A DNA stretch of 64,000 nt from Terriglobus saanensis SP1PR4 (GTDB lineage Bacteria; Acidobacteriota; Terriglobia; Terriglobales; Acidobacteriaceae). Shown piece by piece: positions 16,744 to 25,960 of the stretch (position 1 is the first letter of the stretch; each line of letters starts with the position of its first letter). The position numbers and the translations under genes were made by a program. The DNA lies in contig NC_014963.1 of the NCBI RefSeq assembly GCF_000179915.2, positions 2,108,001 to 2,172,000 on the forward strand. The letters run 5' to 3'. The notes beneath the pieces are model-generated. The model worked only from the letters and a program-made list of their open reading frames with translations. It was not told the DNA's origin and did not search any database.

Positions 16744-19092
16744 ATGAGAACAGGAGATTGGACGTCGCGTCGTCGGAGCAGGGGTGCTATGACCCTCCTG
16801 CTCTGCATCGTTGCGGCTCTCCCGCTACGCGCGCAGACATTGCCCACCCTGCCATCATCTCCAGCTTCCGAGCAGAGTGTCGATCGAACTCAGGCTGCCA
16901 GTGAAGCGGAGAGCAAGTCTTCTACGAGATTGCCAGCTATCGTTCCGGCAAACCGAAAATCCATTGGTCTTGTCCTGGAAGGTGGTGGTGCGTTGGGGCT
17001 TGCACATATCGGCGTGCTTCTATGGTTTGAACAAAATCATATTCCGGTCGACCGCCTCACCGGGACAAGCATGGGAGCACTCCTGGGCGGACTCTACGCT
17101 TCTGGGCAAACGGCGCAGGATCTGCAGAAACTAGCCACGGACAACCTCTTCGGAGATATCTTCACTCTGCAAACGCCCTATGACCAGATAGGCTATCGCC
17201 GCAGGCAGGACCGCCGCGATCTGCCTCAGGCTCTCACCCTTGGCCTGCGCCATGGCGTCAGTGTCAGAAACGCGGTCTTGTCCGATTCGCCGCTCAATGA
17301 TTTTTTGCGCTCTCGGTTTGCTTCGAACAATTCACTGGAGAATGACTTCGATCACCTCCCGATTCCGTTCCGATGCGTCGCAACGGATCTCAATACGCTT
17401 GAGCCATTGGTCTTCCGAGGAGGGCCTATGCCAGAGGCCATTCGCGCATCCATCTCCATTCCGGGAATCTTCTCACCTGTGAGCTATCGCGGTCATTACC
17501 TTGTGGATGGTGCGGTCACCGACAATCTCCCCACATCCGTCGCGCGAGACGTGCTCAACGCGGATGTAGTGATCGCCGTTCATCTGAAAAGTGCCGGTCT
17601 TGCCGAATCGGATGTGGGTTCGATTCTGGGTGTGTTTGCCCGTGCCTTTGAGGCAGGTACCGCTAAAACGGAACGTGCCGGTATCAGCCGAGCGGATCTT
17701 CTGATCACCGCAGCCACCGAGACCTTCAGCACGACGGACTACGGCAAGGCGAAGGAGTTGATCGCCGTCGGCTACGCTGCGGCCGAAAGTCAAGGTGATC
17801 GCTTGCTCGTATACCGTCTCTCCGAAGAAGATTGGACATCACACCTGCAAGACCGTCGCTCACGGATTGCACCTCCACCGGGCAAACTATTGCAGGTCAG
17901 TGTGCAAGGCGGTTCGGACGCTGCGCAGAAGGGTATCGCGCGCAGCCTGGAACCGCTCAAGGAAAAGCCCATCGACGCCGCAGCGATCACAAAGTCCCTC
18001 CGCCAGGTGGAGGGCGCGGGAAATCGCGAAGCATCTTTCGAAACATTTCAAACCACCCCAATACCACCTCTGAGTGGAACGCAGGCACAGGCTCCTGATA
18101 CAGGCGTGATCGTCCACCTCGGAGATGTGCGGAACGGCCCACCGTTCCTTCTTGTCGGTGCGGACCTTACGGCCGTTACCTCGAATGTCACCCGCAACAA
18201 CATTGATCTGCGACTCGTCGATCAGGACTTCGGTGGCTATGGATCTGAGCTTCGGGCAGATGCTCGTTTCGGATTTCTAACACAGGGAGCACTCGAATAT
18301 TACAAGCCCATATGGTCAACGGGATTCTTCGTGCAGCCGCATCTTGGGATCATTCGACAGCCCGTCTACCTTTGGCAAAATCAGCAGAGAGTCTCCGAAC
18401 GTTTCGAGCAGAATGCAGGCGGAGGACTCGACCTGGGAAAGAATTTCAGTCGACAGATGCAGATCACGGCACAGTGGAAGATCGAGGCCACGCGCTGGCG
18501 GCTTGTGACAGGCGAGGATGACACGCAAAACCTGTCGGGGGCAGCGCAGACGGGGATGCTTCACTTCTCCTATGACACTGCTGTGACCGGCGCAGTCTCA
18601 CCGCATGGTCTGCGCCTGGATGTTTCCGCAGGAGCACTGTTCCACACCGCGATGAGTGAGAACGCTCCCTTGGCGCAAGCGAGCGTTTCCAGAACATTTC
18701 TTTTTCAACAAAAGAATATCTTTGGCTTTCGTGCCCAGGGCGACACTTATTTTCGTCGAAACGTTGCTGCACCCTTCCGCTTCACACTCGGAGGCCCGTT
18801 GCGACTTTCCGCTTCTTCCGTCGATGAATATCGCGGTACCGACGACTTCTTCGTTCGTGGGGGATATCTTCGCAAGATCGCTTCGCTACCCTCTGGTCTT
18901 GGCCAGGGCGTATATCTGGCGGGAGCCTATGAAGCTGGGGAGATGTGGTCCCCGGAGCATCGCGCATTCTTACGTCAGGACGTCCTCGGCGCCGTGGTCG
19001 CATCTACGCCGTTCGGTGTCATCACAGTTGCGGGTTCGGCAGGAGATGCCGGCCGGCGCAAAATCTTCTTTACACTAGGGCGACTATTCTGA
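16744..19092 (+). CDS. Patatin-like phospholipase with outer-membrane beta-barrel (PlpD-like, type Vd)
   Basis: The 782-residue protein has a signal sequence (LLLCIVAALPLRAQ). The patatin domain lies at about 75-300: GGGALGLAHIG (oxyanion loop), nucleophile Ser in GTSMG and catalytic Asp in VDGAVTDNLP. A POTRA-like segment occupies about 375-450, and a beta-strand-rich region of about 310 residues ends in a terminal Phe (TLGRLF), the usual signature of outer-membrane barrels. This order matches type Vd secretion proteins such as Pseudomonas PlpD, in which the barrel exports the lipase. The product probably acts on phospholipids outside the cell. The gene may be co-transcribed with the unknown exported protein before it. 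Confidence 0.88.
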   Translation: MRTGDWTSRRRSRGAMTLLLCIVAALPLRAQTLPTLPSSPASEQSVDRTQAASEAESKSSTRLPAIVPANRKSIGLVLEGGGALGLAHIGVLLWFEQNHIPVDRLTGTSMGALLGGLYASGQTAQDLQKLATDNLFGDIFTLQTPYDQIGYRRRQDRRDLPQALTLGLRHGVSVRNAVLSDSPLNDFLRSRFASNNSLENDFDHLPIPFRCVATDLNTLEPLVFRGGPMPEAIRASISIPGIFSPVSYRGHYLVDGAVTDNLPTSVARDVLNADVVIAVHLKSAGLAESDVGSILGVFARAFEAGTAKTERAGISRADLLITAATETFSTTDYGKAKELIAVGYAAAESQGDRLLVYRLSEEDWTSHLQDRRSRIAPPPGKLLQVSVQGGSDAAQKGIARSLEPLKEKPIDAAAITKSLRQVEGAGNREASFETFQTTPIPPLSGTQAQAPDTGVIVHLGDVRNGPPFLLVGADLTAVTSNVTRNNIDLRLVDQDFGGYGSELRADARFGFLTQGALEYYKPIWSTGFFVQPHLGIIRQPVYLWQNQQRVSERFEQNAGGGLDLGKNFSRQMQITAQWKIEATRWRLVTGEDDTQNLSGAAQTGMLHFSYDTAVTGAVSPHGLRLDVSAGALFHTAMSENAPLAQASVSRTFLFQQKNIFGFRAQGDTYFRRNVAAPFRFTLGGPLRLSASSVDEYRGTDDFFVRGGYLRKIASLPSGLGQGVYLAGAYEAGEMWSPEHRAFLRQDVLGAVVASTPFGVITVAGSAGDAGRRKIFFTLGRLF

Positions 19093-19184
19093 AGCAAGGT
19101 CCGGTCCGAGCGGCAAAAAGTAGCGTCCTATCGGATACTGGTTGAGAGCAACATCAAGAAACTATCAGAAGGGCAGAGCACACC

Positions 19185-20834
19185 ATGGAAACAGATCGTC
19201 AGCCAATCCCAAAGACCACGCCCGATGCCACTGCGGTATGGGCAGAACTCGCCGTTCACGCTGAGGCCATCAAGAAGACTCACTTGCGCGAGCTTTTTGC
19301 GAACGATGCTACGCGTGGGGAGAAGATGGCGCTTGAGGCGGAAGGCCTGTATCTCGATTACTCCAAGAATCGGATTACCGATGAAACTCTCCAGCTCCTT
19401 TTCAAACTCGCGGAATCATCGGGACTGAAGGAAAGAATCGATGCCATGTTCCGTGGGGAGAAGATCAATGTCACAGAGCAGCGTGCCGTGCTCCATGTAG
19501 CGTTGAGGGCTCCAATCGATTCGTCCATCTTCGTCGATGGAGCAGATGTTGTTCCAGGCGTGCATGCCGTCCTGACTTCAATGGCTGCGTTTTGCGACAA
19601 AGTCCGCAGCGGTGCGTGGAAGGGCCACACCGGCAAGCCGATCCGCCACATAGTGAACATCGGGATCGGCGGCTCCGACCTCGGTCCCGTCATGGCGTAT
19701 GAAGCACTCCGGCACTACAGCACGCGCGATCTCACTTTTACGTTTGTCTCAAACGTGGACGGCACGGACTTTGCTGAAGCTGTGCACAGCCTGCCTCCGG
19801 AAGAGACACTGTTCATCATCTCTTCCAAGACCTTCACAACCCTTGAGACGATGACCAATGCAGGCAGTGCGCGAGCCTGGTCCGTCGCGGGCATGGCAGG
19901 AGATGAAACATCCGTCGCAAAGCACTTTGTCGCCGTCTCGACGAACGCCGAGGAAGTGACCAAGTTTGGCATCGACACGGCCAACATGTTCGGATTCTGG
20001 GACTGGGTTGGAGGTCGTTACTCCATGGATTCGGCGATCGGGCTTTCCACGATGCTGGCGATTGGACCCGAAAAGTTCCGCGAGTTACTCGGCGGATTTC
20101 ACGCGATGGACGAGCACTTCCGCTCGGCTCCGTTTGAAGCCAATCTACCGGTCTTGATGGGGCTTCTTTCAGTCTGGTATACCAACTTCCTCGACGCGGA
20201 GACTGCGGCCATTCTTCCGTACGAACAATATCTCAAGCGCTTTCCCGCCTATCTGCAACAGTTGACGATGGAGAGCAACGGCAAGCACGTCACGTTGGAT
20301 GGAGAGACCGTCTCGTACAAGACCGGTGCCATCTACTGGGGCGAGCCCGGAACCAACGGACAACACTCCTTCTACCAGTTGATCCATCAGGGCACGCATC
20401 TAATCCCATGTGACTTTATCGCATTCGCCAAGCCGCTCAACCCCCTCGGGCGGCATCACGATATTCTTCTGGCGAATGTGATCGCGCAGGCAGAAGCTCT
20501 TGCTTTCGGGAAGACTGCGGCGGAAGTGGAAGCAGAGGGAACCACCTCCCGCCTGGTTCCCCACAAGGTCTTCGAAGGAAATCGTCCGTCCAACACCATT
20601 GTGGGTGAGCAGTTGACTCCCGCAACGCTGGGTAAGCTCGTGGCCCTCTATGAACATTCTGTGTTCACGCAGGGCGCTATCTGGAAGATCGATTCGTTCG
20701 ACCAATGGGGAGTTGAGTTGGGCAAAGTCCTCGCCCAGCGGATTATCCCGGAACTCGAAGGTGTTACCGAACCGGCTTTGAAGCATGATAGTTCCACCAA
20801 TGCGCTGATCCGTCGTTTCCGCAAGGCGAAGTAA
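19185..20834 (+). CDS. pgi: Glucose-6-phosphate isomerase
   Basis: Interconverts glucose-6-phosphate and fructose-6-phosphate in the cytoplasm. The 549 residues match the long bacterial form. Recognisable segments are [11 protein letters not shown] near 160, [11 protein letters not shown] near 208, the family signature [13 protein letters not shown] near 275, and NGKHV followed by a [11 protein letters not shown] stretch near 385-395. The catalytic Glu and His lie in these regions. The zwf gene follows after a hairpin, so the pair feeds glycolysis and the pentose phosphate route. Confidence 0.97.
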   Translation: METDRQPIPKTTPDATAVWAELAVHAEAIKKTHLRELFANDATRGEKMALEAEGLYLDYSKNRITDETLQLLFKLAESSGLKERIDAMFRGEKINVTEQRAVLHVALRAPIDSSIFVDGADVVPGVHAVLTSMAAFCDKVRSGAWKGHTGKPIRHIVNIGIGGSDLGPVMAYEALRHYSTRDLTFTFVSNVDGTDFAEAVHSLPPEETLFIISSKTFTTLETMTNAGSARAWSVAGMAGDETSVAKHFVAVSTNAEEVTKFGIDTANMFGFWDWVGGRYSMDSAIGLSTMLAIGPEKFRELLGGFHAMDEHFRSAPFEANLPVLMGLLSVWYTNFLDAETAAILPYEQYLKRFPAYLQQLTMESNGKHVTLDGETVSYKTGAIYWGEPGTNGQHSFYQLIHQGTHLIPCDFIAFAKPLNPLGRHHDILLANVIAQAEALAFGKTAAEVEAEGTTSRLVPHKVFEGNRPSNTIVGEQLTPATLGKLVALYEHSVFTQGAIWKIDSFDQWGVELGKVLAQRIIPELEGVTEPALKHDSSTNALIRRFRKAK

Positions 20835-20842
20835 CGCCAGGG

Positions 20843-20874
20843 CCCACTCGTTGCTGGATGCTGCAGCGAGTGGG
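20843..20874 (+). repeat. Intercistronic hairpin between pgi and zwf
   Basis: Arms CCCACTCGTTGC and GCAGCGAGTGGG pair over 12 bp with one G-T wobble, around an 8-base loop. No T-tract follows. It may act as an attenuating, processing or mRNA-stabilising element between two metabolic genes. Confidence 0.5.
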
Positions 20875-20934
20875 TCGATCTGGATTTTGAAAACGATTAA
20901 GACGCCCGCGACAACGGCGAACAAGGGGATTGCA

Positions 20935-22320
20935 ATGACAAATACGCACTCGGACGCCCTCGTATTCTTTGGCGCCACGGGAGATCTGGCCTATAAAAAG
21001 ATCTTTCCTTCCCTCCAGGCAATGATCCGGCGAGGACATCTGGATGTGCCCGTGATCGGTGTCGCCAAAGCCGGATGGAATCTCGACCAGTTCCGGGCTC
21101 GGGCAAAAGACAGCGTCGAGAAGCACGGTGGTCTGGATGCAGATGCCTTCGCAAAGCTCTTAAGCCTGCTCCGCTATGTGGATGGCGACTACCAAGCCCC
21201 GGAGACCTTTCAGGCGATACGGAAAGAGCTTGGGGATGCGAAGCAGCCGGCACACTACCTGGCCATCCCGCCTGTTCTCTTTGAGACGGTGGTGAAGCAA
21301 CTGGCTCAATCGAACTGCGGAACGGGCGCGCGTGTCATCGTCGAAAAACCCTTCGGTCACGATCTCGCATCGGCTCAAGCGCTGAACAAGGTCTTGCTCA
21401 GTGCGTTCGAGGAAAAAGATATTTTCCGCATCGATCATTACCTCGGAAAACGTCCCGTAAACAACCTGCTGGCATTCCGCTTCGCGAACTCCTTTGTTGA
21501 GTCCTTTTGGAATCGCAATTACATCGAAAGCGTGCAGATCACTATGGCCGAGGATTTTGGGATTCAGGGCCGCGGCAGCTTTTACGACCTGACAGGAACG
21601 ATCCGCGACGTGGTTCAGAACCACCTATTTCAGGTGCTGTCGAACCTGGCGATGGAGCCTCCCGTTCGGTTGGACAGCGATAGCATCCGCAATGAGAAGG
21701 TCAAAGTATTGCAGGCTATTGCTCCCATCTCCTCGCAGGATTTGGTTCGTGGCCAGTTCCGTGGATACCTTGAAGAACAGGGTGTTGCGAAGGGCTCGCA
21801 AACCGAAACCTTCGCTGCGCTCCGGCTTGAAATCAACTCATGGCGCTGGAAGGGGGTTCCGTTTTATATCCGAGCGGGCAAGTGCCTGCCCGTAACCTCC
21901 ACTGAAGTTGTCGTCAGATTTAATAAACCACCGTCGGTCATTGCCGATGGCTCTTCGATTGAAAACCACCTTCGCTTCCGGCTCAGTCCCGAAGTCACCA
22001 TTGCGATGGGAATGATGTCGTTGGCACCAGGCGCCGAGGGTCTTGTCTTGCAACCGGCCGAGATGATCGCCAGCCGTTCGCCACATGCCGATGAAATGGA
22101 CGCATACGAACGCGTGCTTGGAGCCGCCATGGCTGGAGACAGTTCGTTCTTCGCTCGTCAGGACTACGTGGAAGAGGCGTGGCGCATTGTGGAACCCGTC
22201 CTGAAGGAAGGCACCCCGGTGCACACCTATGAATGCGGAACCTGGGGTCCCAGTGAAGTGAACCAAGTCACTCCACCGGGAGGCTGGAGCGATCCGGCAG
22301 CCCGTGAAAAACTGGTTTAA
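20935..22320 (+). CDS. zwf: Glucose-6-phosphate 1-dehydrogenase
   Basis: Oxidises glucose-6-phosphate to 6-phosphogluconolactone with NAD(P)+. The ATG at 20935 is chosen because AAGGGGA lies just upstream and the product then starts directly before the nucleotide-binding fold (VFFGATGDLAYKK); a longer frame from 20851 would run across the hairpin. The 461 residues include the active-site signature RIDHYLGK. Further family segments are VEKPFGHD and the acid-rich C-terminal part. It follows pgi by 100 bp on the same strand. Confidence 0.96.
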   Translation: MTNTHSDALVFFGATGDLAYKKIFPSLQAMIRRGHLDVPVIGVAKAGWNLDQFRARAKDSVEKHGGLDADAFAKLLSLLRYVDGDYQAPETFQAIRKELGDAKQPAHYLAIPPVLFETVVKQLAQSNCGTGARVIVEKPFGHDLASAQALNKVLLSAFEEKDIFRIDHYLGKRPVNNLLAFRFANSFVESFWNRNYIESVQITMAEDFGIQGRGSFYDLTGTIRDVVQNHLFQVLSNLAMEPPVRLDSDSIRNEKVKVLQAIAPISSQDLVRGQFRGYLEEQGVAKGSQTETFAALRLEINSWRWKGVPFYIRAGKCLPVTSTEVVVRFNKPPSVIADGSSIENHLRFRLSPEVTIAMGMMSLAPGAEGLVLQPAEMIASRSPHADEMDAYERVLGAAMAGDSSFFARQDYVEEAWRIVEPVLKEGTPVHTYECGTWGPSEVNQVTPPGGWSDPAAREKLV

Positions 22321-22335
22321 AACCGAGTCCATCGC

Positions 22336-22929
22336 TTATGGGACAGCTGCTGTCTCCGTGTTGGCTGCGCGCTTTTGCGCCAAGGGGCGAATCGCGGTGA
22401 GGAACTCTTCGGCCGTGTAGGATCTGTTCGCCTCCAGCATAGGCGGGGCGGGGGCGAGCGGATAGATGATGTCCGTTCCCCCCGGGTCGGACTTGAGCCA
22501 GATCGCCATGAGGCCGATCGCGGAGAAGCGCAGAGCCCTTGCCTCGTACGATCCTTTACTCACGGAGGGGAGGGTCGCAACCTGCGTGAAGCCTTTGGAA
22601 GTGGCTTCTACGAAGGGCCCGTAGTTCAAGTTAGCAAGCAGCGATGCCTTTCCTGAGGCGTCGGTGTGTACTTCGGCTGCTGCCACCGAAGCGCCGGTGG
22701 CGGCTACGTAATAGCGGAACCCAGTGGCATGGGCGGTTTCCAATCCTCCTCCTTTTGCGATCTCGTCAGCGTGGAGGTCGTAGATAGCGTGCGGCGGCGT
22801 AACGGTCAGTGCGCTGAAATTTAAGGCGCGAAGGGCCGGAGGCTTGTTCTCCCGGACAGCGAGACGGTCCAGGCCAGCGCGGACCGTCTCGGAGCCGTTC
22901 TGAGGTTCGGTTGCGAATCGAATTGCCAT
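22336..22929 (-). CDS. Protein of unknown function encoded with the propeller-protease
   Basis: A 197-residue protein with no signal sequence, membrane helix or Cys residue that I can see. Segments such as GFRYYVAATGAS, SYEARALRFSAIGLM and IIYPLAPAPPMLEA look well structured but match no family I recognise. It starts 19 bp after the stop of the protease gene, on the same strand, with a ribosome site ggaggaca before ATG 22929. The two are therefore probably one operon. A role as inhibitor, chaperone or export partner of the protease is a natural hypothesis but is inference from position alone. Confidence 0.65.
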   Translation of the reverse strand: MAIRFATEPQNGSETVRAGLDRLAVRENKPPALRALNFSALTVTPPHAIYDLHADEIAKGGGLETAHATGFRYYVAATGASVAAAEVHTDASGKASLLANLNYGPFVEATSKGFTQVATLPSVSKGSYEARALRFSAIGLMAIWLKSDPGGTDIIYPLAPAPPMLEANRSYTAEEFLTAIRPLAQKRAANTETAAVP

Positions 22930-22947
22930 GATGTCCTCCCTGAAAGT

Positions 22948-24489
22948 CTAGTGGGTTAGATAGCTGTTTCCCCAGTTGGCCCCGCCGTTGTAGGAGTGGG
23001 GGAAGGTTCCAAAGTCCTGCGTCGAGTGTCCGTAGATGGGGTCCTGGAGATCGATCGTAGGATAGTCTGGGCTGGTGACGTCATATCCGTCGATCGCCGG
23101 GTTATGACCACCACCGCCGTACCAGTAGACGGCGATGGAGATGGGATGGGACGCGTTGATCTCCCGCATCACTGCAGCAAGTGACAGGGACCCTCCAGTC
23201 GTCGTGTTGAGATGTCCTGTGATGGTGAGCGCCTTATCCGGATACCAGGGTTGGTTGCAGGACGTGCTGCTGCCGTTGGTGCAGCATGTGGTTTGGTTAT
23301 AGGCCTTGTTGACGAGGGTGCACTGCGTCCACGTCGATGCCGCGTTGTAGTACTTGGTGATACTGCAAGTCGTCGCGGACCAGCACCACTCGGACTCCAC
23401 CTGATGCTGCTCGACGAGAGCGAGCGTCCGGGAGTCACCGACAGCGGCCAGATTGAAGACGCCGCCGAGCGGCTCCCAACCTGTCGCCGATGGCCCCCAC
23501 GCGCTGCCGTTCCAATACTTGTGATACATCTGGTTGTCGGTGCCAAGGCCAAAGATATCCAAGCGATTGGCAGCCCACGCAGTGACTGCGGGGGCGCTGT
23601 TGAAGACACCACCGAGTGCTTCCCAGCCGGTTATGGAAGGATGCCATGCGGTTCCGTCCCAGGCCTTGTGGAACATTTGGTTGTCGGTGCCGAGGCCGAA
23701 GAGGTCGAGACGGTTATGCGCCCAGGCGACTACGGCAGGAGGACTGTCGAAGACCCCACCGAATGCCGTCCACCCCGTTACGGAAGGCGACCAGGCATTG
23801 ACGTTCCATGCCTTGTGGTACATCTGGTTGTCTGTGCCCAGACCGAAGAGGTCGATGCGATTGGGTCCCCAGCAGACGGCGGCAGGAGGACTATCGAAGA
23901 CGCCGCCCAGCGCCTCCCAACCGGTGACCGACGGACCCCATGAGCTTCCGTTCCAGTACTTGTGATACATCTGATTGTCCGTACCGAGGCCGAAGAGGTC
24001 GAGACGGTTGGGACCCCAGGACACTACGGCAGGGGGAGTGTTGAAGATGCCGCCAAGCGCCTCCCAGCCTGTGACCGAAGGCCCCCAAGCAGTACCATTC
24101 CAATACTTGTGGTACATCTGGTTGTCCGTGCCGAGTCCAAAGAGATCGATGCGGTTGGCACCCCAGCAGACCGCTACAGGCCGGCTATTGAAGACGCCAC
24201 CGAACGGCGTCCATCCTGTCGGCGAAGGCGACCAGGCGTTGACGTTCCAGGCCTTGTGGTACATCTGATTATCGGTACCGAGGCCGAAAAGATCGAGACG
24301 ATTCGGCCCCCAACTAACGGCCTCTGGAGCACTGTTGAAGATGCCGCCGAGTGCCTCCCAGCCGGTAGGCGACGGACCCCAGGCGCTGCCGTTCCAATAC
24401 TTGTGAAACATCTCGTTATTGGTGCCAAGGCCAAAAATATCGAGGCGATTGGCACTCCAGGATACCGCTGAGATTGCGATGGGCTTCAT
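22948..24489 (-). CDS. Seven-bladed PLL/DUF346-type beta-propeller fused to a papain-like cysteine protease
   Basis: The 513-residue protein has two parts. Residues 10-351 are seven tandem repeats of 49 residues (the last 48), each with 'W-x-x-NRLDLFGLGTDNQMYHK' and a later TGWEALGG, as in DUF346 and the PLL-type bacterial lectins; seven blades would close a propeller. Residues 352-513 resemble C70/AvrRpt2-like papain-fold proteases: Gln363, Cys369 (SEWCWSAT), His462 (GGGHNPAIDGYD) and Asp483 (LQDPIYG), with Gln six residues before Cys as in papain. Several extra Cys (CC at 402-403) could form disulfides. There is no signal peptide, so export would need another route. A sugar-targeted protease is a reasonable inference. 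Confidence 0.85.
   Translation of the reverse strand: MKPIAISAVSWSANRLDIFGLGTNNEMFHKYWNGSAWGPSPTGWEALGGIFNSAPEAVSWGPNRLDLFGLGTDNQMYHKAWNVNAWSPSPTGWTPFGGVFNSRPVAVCWGANRIDLFGLGTDNQMYHKYWNGTAWGPSVTGWEALGGIFNTPPAVVSWGPNRLDLFGLGTDNQMYHKYWNGSSWGPSVTGWEALGGVFDSPPAAVCWGPNRIDLFGLGTDNQMYHKAWNVNAWSPSVTGWTAFGGVFDSPPAVVAWAHNRLDLFGLGTDNQMFHKAWDGTAWHPSITGWEALGGVFNSAPAVTAWAANRLDIFGLGTDNQMYHKYWNGSAWGPSATGWEPLGGVFNLAAVGDSRTLALVEQHQVESEWCWSATTCSITKYYNAASTWTQCTLVNKAYNQTTCCTNGSSTSCNQPWYPDKALTITGHLNTTTGGSLSLAAVMREINASHPISIAVYWYGGGGHNPAIDGYDVTSPDYPTIDLQDPIYGHSTQDFGTFPHSYNGGANWGNSYLTH
23437..24462 (-). repeat. Seven tandem 147-bp coding repeats
   Basis: The propeller half of the protease gene is built of seven direct repeats of 147 bp (last one 144 bp), each one blade. 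Alternate copies are most alike: blades 2 and 5 share the sequence KAWNVNAWSPS, while blades 1, 3, 4 and 7 share KYWNG. This pattern points to duplication of multi-blade blocks. Confidence 0.9.
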
Positions 24490-24818
24490 GTTTCTCTCCT
24501 CTGCGCGCCGCGCGTAACTCAGTTGCCGCTGGCGTCTTCTAGCTCTGAATCGGGGCCGTTGTTCGGGGAAGGACCGTCTATCTGGGCCGGTTTGCGCAAC
24601 CGCGGGCGAGGCGGTTCACGAACGCAGCAACAATACACCCGCATCTTGCGATTTTGTTGCTGAAAGCTGAATTTCCAAGAGGACAATAGGCGACGGTGCT
24701 CCAGACGCAGTCCTTTCCCGGCATGCACCGTGTTCTTCCTGAGGACACTGGTATTCGACTATGGTTAGGACAACCGTCCGCCTCTGTCCGTTCGGGTGGC
24801 AGGGGATGAAAATTAGAA
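24490..24818. other. Divergent intergenic region, 329 bp
   Basis: It separates the minus-strand protease gene from the plus-strand YoaK-like gene and should hold promoters for both. A short minus-strand frame (about 24519-24644, product MRVYCCCVREPP...) has no ribosome binding site and is not called as a gene. A gaggagagaaac stretch serves the protease start. Confidence 0.4.
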
Positions 24819-25535
24819 ATGAGTCAATTCCTGACAGAAGGCACCCGAGACCTAACCAGGGGAGTGCTCCTGGCACTCGGGGGCGGATATCTGGATGGTT
24901 ATACCTATCTCGATCACGGTCGGGTCTTCGCCAACTCGATGACGGGGAACGTCGTCCTGCTCGGCATCAACTGCCTCGAGCCATCCTGGAGGCAAGGGCT
25001 ACGCCACCTTCCGCCGATTGTCATGTTCATGCTTGGCATATCCGCCGCACGCATCTTGATGGTGCCGCGAATTTCAGCCGTCGTTCGGAAGCCCGCCTTG
25101 CTCGTACTGACAATTGAGATGGCAACGCTCGCTGTTCTTAGCTTTCTCCGAAACACAACGCCAGATATCTGGTTCACCATGAGCATTGCTTTCGTGGCGT
25201 CCATGCAGGTTGAAATCTTCAACAAAATTCACGGCAACACCTACAACTCAACCTTCACGACCGGGAATTTGCGAACCCTGAGCGAGGGAGTTACCGATTG
25301 GCTCTTTCGTGGGGAAAGAAAAGACGCAGGACTTCGCATCATCGACTTTTCGCTGATCTGTGTCACTTTTGCTTTCGGAGCTATTCTTGCCGGTCTGCTG
25401 GCAAAACGGATGGGAAACCGTGCGCTCTGGGTAGAGATCTTGCTTTTAACTTGCGTCGTCATTCTGACTGAAATTTCCCCACACAGCGCAGGAAGCGTGC
25501 AGAGAAGTCGAAACAGGGTCGAGGAGAAGATGTGA
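24819..25535 (+). CDS. YoaK-family (DUF1275) membrane protein
   Basis: A 238-residue inner-membrane protein with about six helices. The DUF1275/YoaK family is recognised from GGGYLDGYTYLDHGRVFANSMTGN (partly: YLDGYTYL, FANSMTGNVVL) and the mirrored second half with TTGNLRTLSEG, typical of its internal repeat. No function is established for the family. It stands alone, with the divergent protease gene upstream and the tRNA gene downstream on the other strand. Confidence 0.85.
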   Translation: MSQFLTEGTRDLTRGVLLALGGGYLDGYTYLDHGRVFANSMTGNVVLLGINCLEPSWRQGLRHLPPIVMFMLGISAARILMVPRISAVVRKPALLVLTIEMATLAVLSFLRNTTPDIWFTMSIAFVASMQVEIFNKIHGNTYNSTFTTGNLRTLSEGVTDWLFRGERKDAGLRIIDFSLICVTFAFGAILAGLLAKRMGNRALWVEILLLTCVVILTEISPHSAGSVQRSRNRVEEKM

Positions 25536-25745
25536 TTCATCGGTGAGCCGGACTTTGATTGCAAGCGGATAGCTGGAAAGTGCATGGGAATCTTCTGTAG
25601 ACAAATGCCCGGAAACGACGACGCTTTACGCTTGTGTTCTTCAGTCGCGGTAAGGTAGCAATCCCTTGGTAAGACACTTTCCCGTAGTAAGACAAAAGCC
25701 GCTCAAGCATCGTTGTCATTCAAATCAAGAAGATTTAGGCAAACA

Positions 25746-25770
25746 AAATCCCGCTTTTTAAGCGGGATTT
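25746..25770 (-). terminator. Rho-independent terminator of the tRNA-Ser gene
   Basis: Perfect 11-bp arms AAATCCCGCTT and AAGCGGGATTT with a three-base loop. On the minus strand TTTTGTTTG follows, fitting termination about 30 bases after the tRNA 3' end. The plus strand could also use it for the YoaK-like gene. Confidence 0.85.
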
Positions 25771-25798
25771 ACCGTTTTCATTTGAAATTTTAAGATTC

Positions 25799-25890
25799 TG
25801 GCGGAGAGGGAGGGATTCGAACCCCCGGTACCCGCGAAGGTACGTCTGATTTCGAGTCAGGTGCATTCAACCGGGCTCTGCCACCTCTCC
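25799..25890 (-). tRNA. tRNA-Ser (anticodon CGA)
   Basis: A 92-nt class II tRNA read on the minus strand. The acceptor arms GGAGAGG and CCTCTCC pair fully, followed by discriminator G and an encoded CCA. The anticodon loop is CTCGAAA, with CGA at 25852-25854, reading UCG. A long variable arm (ACGTACC...GGTACC region) and the T-loop GGTTCGAATCC are present. A terminator lies just downstream. Confidence 0.97.
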
Positions 25891-25960
25891 GTCTCACCAG
25901 TCTATCGTGAATGAGCCTTAGCGAAAAGCGTGCGTCACATGGTGCCGTTAGTCTTGAAGA

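Noticed and set aside
23437-24462. CRISPR-like or satellite repeat array
   Set aside because: The 147-bp units are direct, in frame and encode propeller blades; there are no spacers.
24519-24644. 41-codon minus-strand frame with Cys-rich start before the protease gene
   Set aside because: No ribosome binding site was found, and composition is not gene-like.
25799-25890. tRNA-Ser as an integration site of a mobile island
   Set aside because: No integrase, flanking repeat of the tRNA end or foreign-looking genes were found nearby.
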